Part shown: positions 34,428-41,112 of the stretch, piece after piece
Position numbering within the stretch: position 1 is the first letter of the stretch
How the letters are laid out: each line of letters begins with the position of its first letter
Assembly: GCA_002284615.2 (NCBI GenBank)
Contig: MU069555.1
Location: 470,230 to 511,341 of the forward strand
Length of the DNA: 41,112 nucleotides
Origin: Dunaliella salina
Lineage: Eukaryota; Chlorophyta; Chlorophyceae; Chlamydomonadales; Dunaliellaceae
Direction: 5' to 3'
Program-made: the position numbers and the translations under genes
The notes under the pieces: model-generated
Told to the model about the DNA's origin: nothing
The model's input: only the letters and a program-made list of their open reading frames with translations
Databases searched by the model: none

Positions 34428-34439
34428 TTGGTATGGCAT
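34428..34439. repeat. Left TSD of element E1
   Basis: TTGGTATGGCAT is repeated at 37139-37150. The first two bases could belong to the tail at the right end, so the TSD is 10-12 bp. Removing E1 plus one TSD rejoins the F2 sequence. Confidence 0.88.
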
Positions 34440-37138
34440 TTACAATACGCAAGGCAAATGTGTTGGTATGATATCGCCATACCGCTTCCAAATCCTCTAC
34501 AGGGCTTTTTATGGAGCCAAGATTGCTGGCATGCACGAGAAAATAACACCACCTCCAGGCAACTTTGCTACTGAGCTGCAAGGACTCCTTTCCCGCAAAT
34601 CCATGCTTGAAAGAAAGTACTCTAGCAAGAAAATCAAAGACTCTTTTTCACGAGCCCTTCCACCTCACATTCATCACGCCCTTCAAAAATGGGCTTCAGT
34701 AGCCCAAGAAAAAATGGCTTCTCCACTAGACCACAACCCACAATACCAGAATTATTGGAGTGCAGACTCCCGAGACACTCTTTTCGGTGCCATGCATAAT
34801 GCCTTCTCATCCAAATTCTCAGGCTTCTCAGTCTGCCATCCCATTTATGACGAGGGAATCATGACCCAAGCTTTGCAACATGCCATCTACTCTGCCATTC
34901 TCAACACCGAAGCCACTGCTACATTCATGTTCCTTCCGGCTTGGAATAAGAACATGATATCCAACCCCTACTCCAAACTTTTCAATGCCTACCCCCACCT
35001 CTGTTACGAACTTGGAACCATACCTCGCGAAAAACTTAGTTACAGCGCCCCTGAATCCTGCCCTAACCAAGAGGTGCCTTTACCTAAGCATACCTGGGAC
35101 CTTCGTATCTTTGCTGTTTGGAACACTGCAGCTCGAGTCCATCTTAACAACCATAACAAAGACTGGCTACAGGGCCTAAAAGGAGATTTGAAAGAAGCTA
35201 CAGAGTGGAAACTTGAGAGTATCAGCAACCTACCTGTCCTAAATCCCATGCATGCCCACATGCCAGGTTTCAATAAACTGGAACGCCTCCCATTTGACAA
35301 ACAACACGTCTCCAAGCAGCCTAGTTATTCACACATGAGTATCCAAGGTACAGACTTGGTGCCCAGAAAATCCAGTACTCTCCTGACTCTTAAAGTTGCT
35401 GATTGGAGGACATGGGCATACACAGATGGCAGCTGCCTTGTCCATAACGGTAAGCAAGAAATTGGAGCAGGCGTCTACTGCCCGTCCACTGACAGCAAGA
35501 ATTTTGTAGAATCAAATGGTGCCGGGATTACTAAAACCATCACAAGAGCTGAATTAGCAGCAATTGCTGCTGCTATCATCACCAAAAATGCAGATATTGC
35601 ATCAGACAGCCTCACCTCTATCAATCAAATACGTAAACAGCTTCTCTATCCTGAAAGACATCTGAGGCATATCCAAGGAAACGTCCTTAAAATGATTTCA
35701 ACGCTCATTAGAGACTTCCATACCAAAATTCGAATTTACAAAGTGAAGTCCCATGCTGGCATCGCTGGAAATGAATGTGCAGATGCCATTGCAAAGCATC
35801 AGGCAAAGCAAGCCCAGAACTGTGTGGCAGACACCGAGATCCCTGGTGCAGGTCCTGGTGGAAATCCATTTACAAATATTTTCTGGTTAGCCAAGGAAGA
35901 AAGAATACATGCTGCAGGCACATCTACGGGTCCACCACCCAGCCACAAGCTCACCTATCTCCCCAATCTCCAAGATGCTCTCAAATCCCACATGCATTCT
36001 AAACACAAGCTTGGATATGCCAATGCCAAAACAGGTTACTACTCTTATTATCAAAACCTATTACTGCAAGTAAATAAAAAAATCAGCAATGCCTTCAGAA
36101 ATATGCCCAACATCTCTGTACCCATGAAGCGTACCATCCTGCAGTACCGCACAGGCACCCTCTACAACCAAAAACATGCAGTGCGTTTCAAAAAGTCAAC
36201 TGATCCATCTTGCCCCCTCCAAGGCTGCCATCATTTGGACAGCGCACTACACATGCTCTCAGGCTGCCAAAATCATATCATCTCCAACATGAGAACTGAA
36301 CGCCATAACATTGCAGGCAGAATGATTACTAAAGCCCTCAGCAAATGCCCTGTAGGGGCAGGCCTGGTCTACACAGACATAGGGAGCAATTTTAAGCTTG
36401 CTCAACACAACCTCCAACTCCCTACACATGCCTCAAACAGAACTTTACCTGCTTACTTCTTCCCTCGTAACCTTCCAGAGAGGAAAAGACTCAACTCCAG
36501 TCGACCAGATGCTGTTTTGATCACCCCTTTTAATGCCAAACATACTTCTAACAATGTTTCTCCTACCCATTCCCATCACGCTTTGCGCAGCTACTCACGG
36601 AGGACCACCAGAACTAGTCGCATGAGGCAACCCCATGAACTTCGTGCAAATGAACGACATGTGCACCTAATAGAAATCAAGTTCTGTGAAGACACAAGGC
36701 CAGAGCATCAGTTGAACGCAGCAAAGCAGCAGCATGCAGACCTTCGTAAACTTATTAACGCTAAAGCTGTTACAATTCACCCTATTCTCCTGGGTGTAGG
36801 TGGAACTATTTACACTGAGCATACCCTGAAGCAACTCATACATCTAGGATTGGATCAACAGCGTGCCACAAAGCTTGCTCAACAACTTCATGCCCATTCT
36901 GTTCAATATGCCCACAAACTAGTCACCATCCGCCGCGCTATTGAAAATAAGAATACTTCCCACAGCCAGGCTCTAGAGCCAGGTGCTTCTAGTAACCCTC
37001 CAGACCCACATTAGCATTCTCTTATTCATACCTTGTGGTGAAGGGGGCACACGGCTCTTTTTTTGAGCCAATGTGTCACCTTCTCCTTAATTGATGTAGG
37101 GAGAGTTTCTCTGCCTACGTAGTTTTTCTTTTCTTTTC
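34440..37138 (+). mobile_element. E1: 2.7-kb family-E retroelement with intact ORF
   Basis: It is flanked by a 10-12 bp TSD and inserted in F2 in opposite orientation. It has 28 bp before the ATG, one 848-codon ORF, about 70 bp of 3' sequence, a stem-loop (37097-37117), and a (CTTTT)n tail. Target-primed reverse transcription explains the TSD and tail. No RT lies inside. Either it is a 5'-truncated copy of a longer element that happened to stop just before the ATG, or it is a short element mobilised in trans. The intact frame and similarity to E2 suggest recent insertion. Confidence 0.88.
34468..37014 (+). CDS. Methyltransferase-like / RNase H / restriction-like endonuclease retroelement protein
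   Basis: 848 residues. Residues about 90-225 resemble a PCIF1-type N6-adenine methyltransferase: FGA at 106-108, then CHPIY at 123-127 where NPPF would be, FLPAW at 155-159 and VWNTA at 217-221. The changed motif argues against normal catalysis. Residues 315-445 form a type 1 RNase H with the full set D320 (YTDGS), E362, D380 and D439, plus VKSHAGIAGNECAD. Then come a zinc knuckle C582, C587, H595, C600, the RHN motif at 612-614, RPD at 679-681 and E736-x-K738. That is the C-terminal order of R2-like restriction-like endonucleases, ending in a conserved ILLGVGGTIYTEH region. RNase H would remove element RNA and the endonuclease nick target DNA. I chose the ATG at 34468 because the frame has a stop at 34417 and the element starts at 34440. 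RT is missing. Domain calls are by motif only. Confidence 0.85.
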   Translation: MISPYRFQILYRAFYGAKIAGMHEKITPPPGNFATELQGLLSRKSMLERKYSSKKIKDSFSRALPPHIHHALQKWASVAQEKMASPLDHNPQYQNYWSADSRDTLFGAMHNAFSSKFSGFSVCHPIYDEGIMTQALQHAIYSAILNTEATATFMFLPAWNKNMISNPYSKLFNAYPHLCYELGTIPREKLSYSAPESCPNQEVPLPKHTWDLRIFAVWNTAARVHLNNHNKDWLQGLKGDLKEATEWKLESISNLPVLNPMHAHMPGFNKLERLPFDKQHVSKQPSYSHMSIQGTDLVPRKSSTLLTLKVADWRTWAYTDGSCLVHNGKQEIGAGVYCPSTDSKNFVESNGAGITKTITRAELAAIAAAIITKNADIASDSLTSINQIRKQLLYPERHLRHIQGNVLKMISTLIRDFHTKIRIYKVKSHAGIAGNECADAIAKHQAKQAQNCVADTEIPGAGPGGNPFTNIFWLAKEERIHAAGTSTGPPPSHKLTYLPNLQDALKSHMHSKHKLGYANAKTGYYSYYQNLLLQVNKKISNAFRNMPNISVPMKRTILQYRTGTLYNQKHAVRFKKSTDPSCPLQGCHHLDSALHMLSGCQNHIISNMRTERHNIAGRMITKALSKCPVGAGLVYTDIGSNFKLAQHNLQLPTHASNRTLPAYFFPRNLPERKRLNSSRPDAVLITPFNAKHTSNNVSPTHSHHALRSYSRRTTRTSRMRQPHELRANERHVHLIEIKFCEDTRPEHQLNAAKQQHADLRKLINAKAVTIHPILLGVGGTIYTEHTLKQLIHLGLDQQRATKLAQQLHAHSVQYAHKLVTIRRAIENKNTSHSQALEPGASSNPPDPH

Positions 37139-37140
37139 TT
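37081..37140 (+). promoter_or_regulatory. Family-E 3' stem-loop and CTTTT tail
   Basis: TAGGGAGAG (37097-37105) pairs with CTCTGCCTA (37109-37117) across a TTT loop with one G-G mismatch. The palindrome CTACGTAG (37115-37122) follows, then TTTTTCTTTTCTTTTCTT. E2 has the identical stem and E3 differs by one substitution that still pairs in RNA. LINE RTs commonly recognise such 3' hairpins to start reverse transcription, so this is probably the recognition signal. Confidence 0.75.
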
Positions 37141-37331
37141 GGTATGGCATCACTGAGTTTCTGCCATCTCTAGTAGTGGTAGCCAGAGGTGTCAGCAGAG
37201 CCGAGCTTGTGTTTCTTGTGCATGTGTGCTTAAGTTTGTCGTTGAGGTTGGTCAGGTAGTGCATGGGGAAAGCGTGGGAGCGGTGTATGGCATTGTCTCG
37301 TGAGGAGGAGGCCTTCATGAAAGCCAATAAA

Positions 37332-37390
37332 AATTGTGGAAAGGGTCCCTGGCAATGCCATGTAAATTGTGGAAAGGGTCCCTGGCCTGC
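37332..37390 (+). repeat. 33-bp tandem duplication
   Basis: AAATTGTGGAAAGGGTCCCT starts at 37332 and again at 37365. It marks the junction between F2 and the following LINE-A fragment. Confidence 0.85.
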
Positions 37391-38010
37391 ACTACTCCTA
37401 CACGCAATTAAAGAGATGTACCAGGATGAGGAAAAGGCATAGGAGCGTGTGGCCAACTGAGGATCATGCTGAACATGGTGCTCATTTAAACAAGTTAGCC
37501 AAGTACCATAACTGGGTAGCGCTTCCCTTCCGGCATAATTCTGCTTTTGGTAAACCTCTCCATACTCCTAGGTATCTGCATTTGGATTTGGATAGGCATA
37601 TGCAGAGGAACATTGCTTGCTTCCGACTGCACGCCCATAAGCTCCGAGTTGAAACTTCTCATTGGCATGGGCATGCACCTCAATGTGATTTATGTGTTTC
37701 AGAACAATGGCAGGATGAAAAGCACGTCATCTTTCTATGCCCTTGCAACTTCCTGTGTTGTCTTAGAAGAAAGTATGCACATATTTTTAGTGCCTTTCCT
37801 GCTCACAGAGTAGTGTCAGATGACACAGGATCTTTCTTTCTTTCTGATGCCTGCTCTCTGGATGTAGCTCGTTTCTTTCAAAACCAAGATACTCAGACTT
37901 ATTGCTTCATCTCTGAGCTTATGGATTTCTTTTACCACACCGAACAGCCAAACTTTCTGGCTGAAGGTTATGTTCCCTTGTAAACCTTGTAAACCTTAAT
38001 GGGGATAAAA
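37391..38010 (+). pseudogene. LINE-A C-terminal region, copy 4
   Basis: The frame reads MRKRHRSVWPTEDHAEHGAH, KLAKYHNWVALPF, RYLHLDLDRHMQRNIACFRL and HAHKLRVET, then a CCHC knuckle CDLC...DEKHVIFLC, RRKYAHIFSAFPAH, TYCFISELMDFFYH and LAEGYVPL before TAA at 37981. This is the best-preserved LINE-A C-terminus, with no internal stop. It serves as the reference showing that the 346-bp segment in copy 1 is an insertion. The fragment has no RT upstream in frame. After the stop come two TTGTAAACC units, the family's tandem tail. Confidence 0.85.
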
Positions 38011-38014
38011 AGGC

Positions 38015-38345
38015 ACGTGTGCATCCTACAAATAGAGTTAAGCAAGAATGTCCCCTGCCTCCTCTCTTGTTTTCTCTGTACACCAATTAAATGGGCAGAC
38101 ACATCAGTGAAGAGATGCAAGGTGTTTTGATAGGAGATGGAGTGAATGGTGTGTTGTATGTGCTGTATGCGGATGACCTGAGTTTAACTACTAATGATCC
38201 AGGTGAAATGCAGGTTATACTAAAAAAAGGTCGCGGACATATTCAGCAAAAAAAATGGCACTATCAACACGTCCAAGTCAGAAGTGTACACTTTGATAGT
38301 AGGCCATGTTCTTCCTTGCCTACCTTCATGTATGGAGATGTGGAA
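38015..38345 (+). pseudogene. LINE RT fragment with YADD, copy 5
   Basis: The frame reads KARVHPTNRVKQECPLPPLL, FSLYTN and a TAA, then GVLYVLYADDLSLTTNDPGE and SSLPTFMYGD. These are RT motifs B and C plus the start of the thumb. It follows directly after the LINE-A C-terminal fragment, the reverse of normal order, so it is a separate truncated insertion or a rearrangement. At 38345 it meets AAAATGAAAAACTACGTAGG, which resembles a minus-strand family-E 3' end. Confidence 0.8.
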
Positions 38346-38479
38346 ATGAAAAAAATGAAAATGAAAAACTACGTAGGACTGAACTTTGAAGTTGCCAAAG
38401 GGGAGAAGCCTCAAGTGAAGCCCACCCTTGCATCCCCACCCAATCAAACACCTCACTTTTGGGGCCACTTTTTGGTGGT

Positions 38480-38612
38480 GTGCCCACACCCACACCCAAT
38501 CCCACACACCCGCACCCTCACACCCACACCTATGCCCACACCCAAGCCACCACACCCACACCCACAACCGCAATTAATCCATCCACCCCCACCCCCACAC
38601 ACATCTATGTAA
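38480..38612. repeat. CCCACA-rich tract
   Basis: Irregular repeats of CCCACA and CCACACC run for about 130 bp, interrupted by CCCAAGCC and CAACCGC. The minus strand is rich in GGGTGTGGG and could form G-quadruplexes. The His/Pro/Thr reading frame across it is a by-product. Confidence 0.85.
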
Positions 38613-38642
38613 CGTACACTACCCCCACGTTGCTCTGGGGAT

Positions 38643-38669
38643 GTTTTAGGTTTTTAGGGTTTTAGGGTT
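38643..38669 (+). repeat. Telomere-like TTTTAGGG repeats
   Basis: TTTTAGG, TTTTTAGGG and TTTTAGGG stand in tandem, about three units with one extra T and one missing G. TTTTAGGG is the Chlamydomonas-type telomere repeat. It lies 30 bp after the CCCACA tract. Confidence 0.65.
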
Positions 38670-38699
38670 CATTTGCCGGCTCAGCAACAGGTAATAGAG

Positions 38700-38940
38700 A
38701 GATCCATCAACCATGCTCGGGGGTTTGGACTCTCCTACTACTCTTGTAACTGCCAAGTTTGCGCCTGCATGCCTGAAATGCTGTGACAGGGCTTCATGTA
38801 CTACTTTTCGGATTGGAATGGTCTGGCTACAGGCACACTTTGTAGCTTCAGCTAGGCTGTCCCCGCATGCAGGAACAAACTTGAAATGCGTCGCAGCGAT
38901 GCGACTAAGCGCACCAGGTTCTCCAGGCAGGAGACAGCTA
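38700..38940. other. No recognised gene
   Basis: Open frames are short and unconserved, and I can assign nothing here. Confidence 0.35.
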
Positions 38941-38947
38941 TGTAATC

Positions 38948-39020
38948 CTTCCCTTTTTCCTTCCCTTCCCTTCCCTTTTCCTTTCCCTCCCTTCCCTTTC
39001 CTACCCTCCCCTTCCTTATT
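38948..39020. repeat. Polypyrimidine CCCTT-type tract
   Basis: About 70 bp contains almost only C and T, with repeats of TTCCC. A remnant of the LINE-A 3' end (AACCTGGCTGAAGG, near 39140) lies a little downstream. Confidence 0.85.
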
Positions 39021-39432
39021 ACACTATTACATTCGTCATTTTCTTGTGCAAAATTCGAACCAGCTGTATTTTTTTCTTTCTTAGATCAAGGACGTTTTCT
39101 TATGTGGCTGGCAGTGACCAGCAAGCTCAGCAAGCAAACAACCTGGCTGAAGGCCAGAACCCCATGTAAACAAAACTATCACTTTTACTATTTATTGCAG
39201 CACATTGCACAACCTCACCGGAAGCCCTGTCAATGATGATAGTATTCCTGATGGTATCACTGCCTTAAAAAAAAAGACGTTAATACCAACAAATCCACCA
39301 TCAATGGTTCCAAAAGCCGAATGAAGGAAATTGCCCCAAAAAGTTGAGGGAACACCCATTTTGTGACACACACTCTGGCTCTCCATACAATACAAGAGAG
39401 GGGCTCAAGATTCTCCAAAAAAGAAGCTGCTC

Positions 39433-39915
39433 TCAGGAGTCAAGTCTCTGCCCCTTCTTCTTCTTGACTTTCATCTTCTTCCGTTTCTGCTTGTTCAGAC
39501 GCGCCTTTGTCTTAAGCTGCAGCTGATTGGACCCTGCTACAGACTGATTGACACCTCCATGCTGCTCTTCCTTGCAGCCTTGTTGCTCCAATCTTCCATT
39601 TCCCACTTTGCCTGCAGTAATGGAATCCCTCCCACTCCTATCCTTTTCTGCAGCTTGATTTTGAATGCTGCTGGAGGCCGTGCTGGTGCCAGCTGCCTTG
39701 TTGCAGACTCCTACCTCATCTCCATCATAGTGCTGCTTCTCACCACCTTCCAAAGATCCATCATCACCATCATCATCATCATCGTTGTCGTCATTGTCGC
39801 TTGATGCTGCAGCAAGCCCTGTGGCGACCTCATATGCTCGCTCGCTCATGCGACCACTCTTCACCTTCCGCAGCAAGGCGTACTCAGCAGCGAGCTCCTT
39901 TGCTTCATCTTGGGC
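39433..39915 (-). CDS. Last exon of a host gene, probably SPB4/DDX55-type RNA helicase C-terminus
   Basis: On the minus strand a good acceptor (ATGCTTATTCAG) is followed by AQDEAKELAAEYALLRKVKS and GRMSERAYEVATGL, then an Asp-rich stretch from CAT repeats, a polar Gln/Gly/Ser linker, and a Lys-rich end KQKRKKMKVKKKKGQRLDS before TGA at 39433. The pattern E-L-x(2)-[ED]-x(2)-LL-[RK]-K-[VL]-K-x-G-[RK]-[MI]-[ST]-E and a basic tail matches, from memory, the end of SPB4/DDX55 DEAD-box helicases of 60S ribosome assembly. Helicase motifs would lie upstream and are not in the window in recognisable form. A strong donor GTAAGTG at 40083-40077 would give a 168-bp intron in phase. The alternative is an unrelated nucleolar protein. 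Confidence 0.55.
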   Translation of the reverse strand, partial: AQDEAKELAAEYALLRKVKSGRMSERAYEVATGLAAASSDNDDNDDDDDGDDGSLEGGEKQHYDGDEVGVCNKAAGTSTASSSIQNQAAEKDRSGRDSITAGKVGNGRLEQQGCKEEQHGGVNQSVAGSNQLQLKTKARLNKQKRKKMKVKKKKGQRLDS

Positions 39916-40083
39916 CTGAATAAGCATAATATCATTGAGACAAGAATTCAACATGGAACAAATGTTATCATAGCCATGGTAATGTCTTGATGTATGTTGA
40001 AAGGCTGTTCTGTTCCATCTGGCAAAAAAAGCTGCAATTACACAATGAGGATCACTTAAAGGCCATTAGAAGTAGGCACTTAC
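39916..40083 (-). other. Predicted intron of the 39.4-kb gene
   Basis: The minus strand starts GTAAGTG at 40083 and ends TTATTCAG at 39916. Both borders are consensus-like. The identity of the exon upstream is unclear: no frame above 40084 gave a recognisable helicase sequence. Confidence 0.4.
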
Positions 40084-41095
40084 CTTCAATGCCAGAGTGC
40101 ATGACATAATTGTGATGCAGAGAAGCAAGCTGACCCATGAGGAGTTGTAACAAAAAAAGCAAACCAAGGTACAAGGCCCCAGCTGGATGGCAATTGCGAA
40201 AGTTTTCCTTTTGTCTGCGGCAGTCCATTCGGGCCACCAAGTTGGTAGGCTCCCTGATTTCCTGTTGCCATAAGTGCACTTCCAACCTCAGAGCCTGATG
40301 ATGCTTTTGATCTACAATGGCAATTTTTAGTTGGATGTCTTAACCAAGAAACCCTTTGGCTTGCTAAACAAGTTCACACCCTGACAAGGAGGGCCCTGCC
40401 ACTTCCCAGAGGCGTAATTGATGGAACTCAGGAGGTCTGACAGGGCTTTGTAGTATTTAAAGTACTCCTGGCCGAAAATTTAAACAACATAGCAGGGTGG
40501 CCATCACTGCCCACAGATAAAATTGCAAAACATTTGGCTATAATGTCTGGCTAGGTCAGGGACAGGGAGAAAATCCTTGGACGCAGGTGTTACCAGTTTA
40601 ACGAGCGTTGCCAGTTTACAGCATGTATTGACAGCAGTATAAAGTTCGCTTGGACTGGGAACAAGCAGTGCTTCTCTGCACTGCACCGATCCATAATTTT
40701 GCCTCTTATATTAAATAGTATCATGAACCCAAAATGTGATCCACAAAGTCATGCTCAAGTAATAACAACACAAATCTCTGATTGCTAGTTACGCAGCCTA
40801 GTGCAGCAATGCATGCAGTAATGCTCATATTTAAAGTTTGGCCCGCCTAGCTCTGAATGCCAACTGAAGAGCAACATCATCAATTGTGAAAACAAAGTGA
40901 GATGGGAAGGAACACCTGCCCAGGGTCAGGATTATCATGAAGGAGGCAAAGCGCCACCAGCACATCCTCAGGCTAGGCAATCAAAAGCAAGGCAAGGTTT
41001 TGGCTGCCCAAGGGCCCTTGAGTGCTTTTCAATTTTGAGACTGCGTACAGAGCAGCGCAACCACTCCAAGAAGCACTTCTAGGTGTGAGATTAAG
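40084..41095. other. No recognised gene
   Basis: It may include upstream exon and intron sequence of the minus-strand gene. Frames are short and none is recognisable. Confidence 0.35.
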
Positions 41096-41112
41096 TGTGC
41101 GCGCGTGTGTGT
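41096..41112. repeat. GT-rich repeat at window end
   Basis: AAGTGTGCGCGCGTGTGTGT suggests the start of another GT array beyond the window. Confidence 0.6.

Larger units (their letters stand above)
32584..37330 (-). mobile_element. F2: diverged family-E LINE, twice interrupted
   Basis: On the minus strand, in order: a part matching the E1 middle (YLTNLNDKLKHTCTRNTSSA, about 37270-37150), a break at E1, the zinc-knuckle and RHN region (34320-34060), a PD-x-x motif (about 33985), HLVGMKLCPNTNPF (about 33870), a break containing a hAT remnant, the C-terminus ending SNPPDPH (32890-32736), and an AAAAG/CTTTT tail (32608-32584). The pieces are colinear with the E1 ORF. Stops, indels and the change of the catalytic Glu to Gly in VGMK mark it as dead. 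The 5' side is truncated near 37330. Confidence 0.75.

Noticed and set aside
34025..34581. Two minus frames read as new small genes
   Set aside because: 34025-34315 aligns with the zinc-knuckle region of the E1 ORF and is part of pseudogene F2. The part of 34321-34581 above 34440 is antisense to E1.
38350..38380. Additional family-E 3' end (AAAAACTACGTAGG) on the minus strand
   Set aside because: The palindrome and A-rich stretch match, but the stem-loop beyond it is not recognisable, so I did not list it as an element.

Overview
The window looks like repeat-dominated nuclear DNA of a unicellular green alga (Chlorophyta, probably a chlamydomonadalean). The reasons are long (GT/CA)n arrays, CTG/CAG runs coding for poly-Ala or poly-Gln, short TTTTAGGG-type telomere motifs, apparently spliceosomal exon ends, and several non-LTR retrotransposons with green-algal-like domain sets. 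Species cannot be fixed from the sequence alone. I see no rRNA, tRNA, CRISPR array or prokaryotic operon. Two assembly gaps (10343-10750 and 27113-27240) are present.

Layout. 1-8.2 kb: non-coding interspersed repeats (R1, R2), a 750-bp segment between 19-bp direct repeats, a 133-bp tandem duplication and a few exon-like stretches on the + strand. 8.4-8.7 kb: a (CA)125 array. 10.1-11.9 kb: one hAT transposon nested in another, each closed by a perfect 8-bp target-site duplication (TSD). 12.2-17.6 kb: a decayed minus-strand LINE (family A, copy 3) carrying or abutting R1 copies. 17.8-21.4 kb: a second R2 copy and unassigned DNA. 21.7-27.1 kb: LINE-A copy 1 (minus), with poly-Ala ORF1, APE-type endonuclease, reverse transcriptase (RT) and CCHC segments; it is broken by frameshifts and carries a 346-bp SINE-like insertion with a 14-bp TSD. 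27.45-27.95 kb: a short 5'-truncated copy (E2) of a second LINE family (family E). 28.3-31.4 kb: LINE-A copy 2 (minus), with a 608-bp insertion. 31.4-32.6 kb: plus-strand RT fragments. 32.6-37.35 kb: a minus-strand family-E-like element (F2) interrupted by a hAT remnant and by E1. E1 is a 2.7-kb plus-strand element with an intact 848-codon ORF. 37.4-38.3 kb: two more plus-strand LINE-A fragments. 38.5-38.7 kb: a CCCACA-rich tract beside telomere-like repeats. 39.4-39.9 kb: on the minus strand, the probable last exon of a host gene, perhaps an SPB4/DDX55-type DEAD-box RNA helicase.

The standout is the E1 ORF (34468-37014). It has no RT, yet joins an N-terminal domain resembling PCIF1-type N6-adenine methyltransferases (with an altered catalytic motif), a complete RNase H, a zinc-knuckle and a PD-(D/E)XK restriction-like endonuclease. 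E1 is bounded by a 10-12 bp TSD, and it shares a 3' stem-loop and a (CTTTT)n tail with other copies in the window. Almost everything else is LINE, SINE or hAT debris, much of it nested, so the order of insertions can be read directly.
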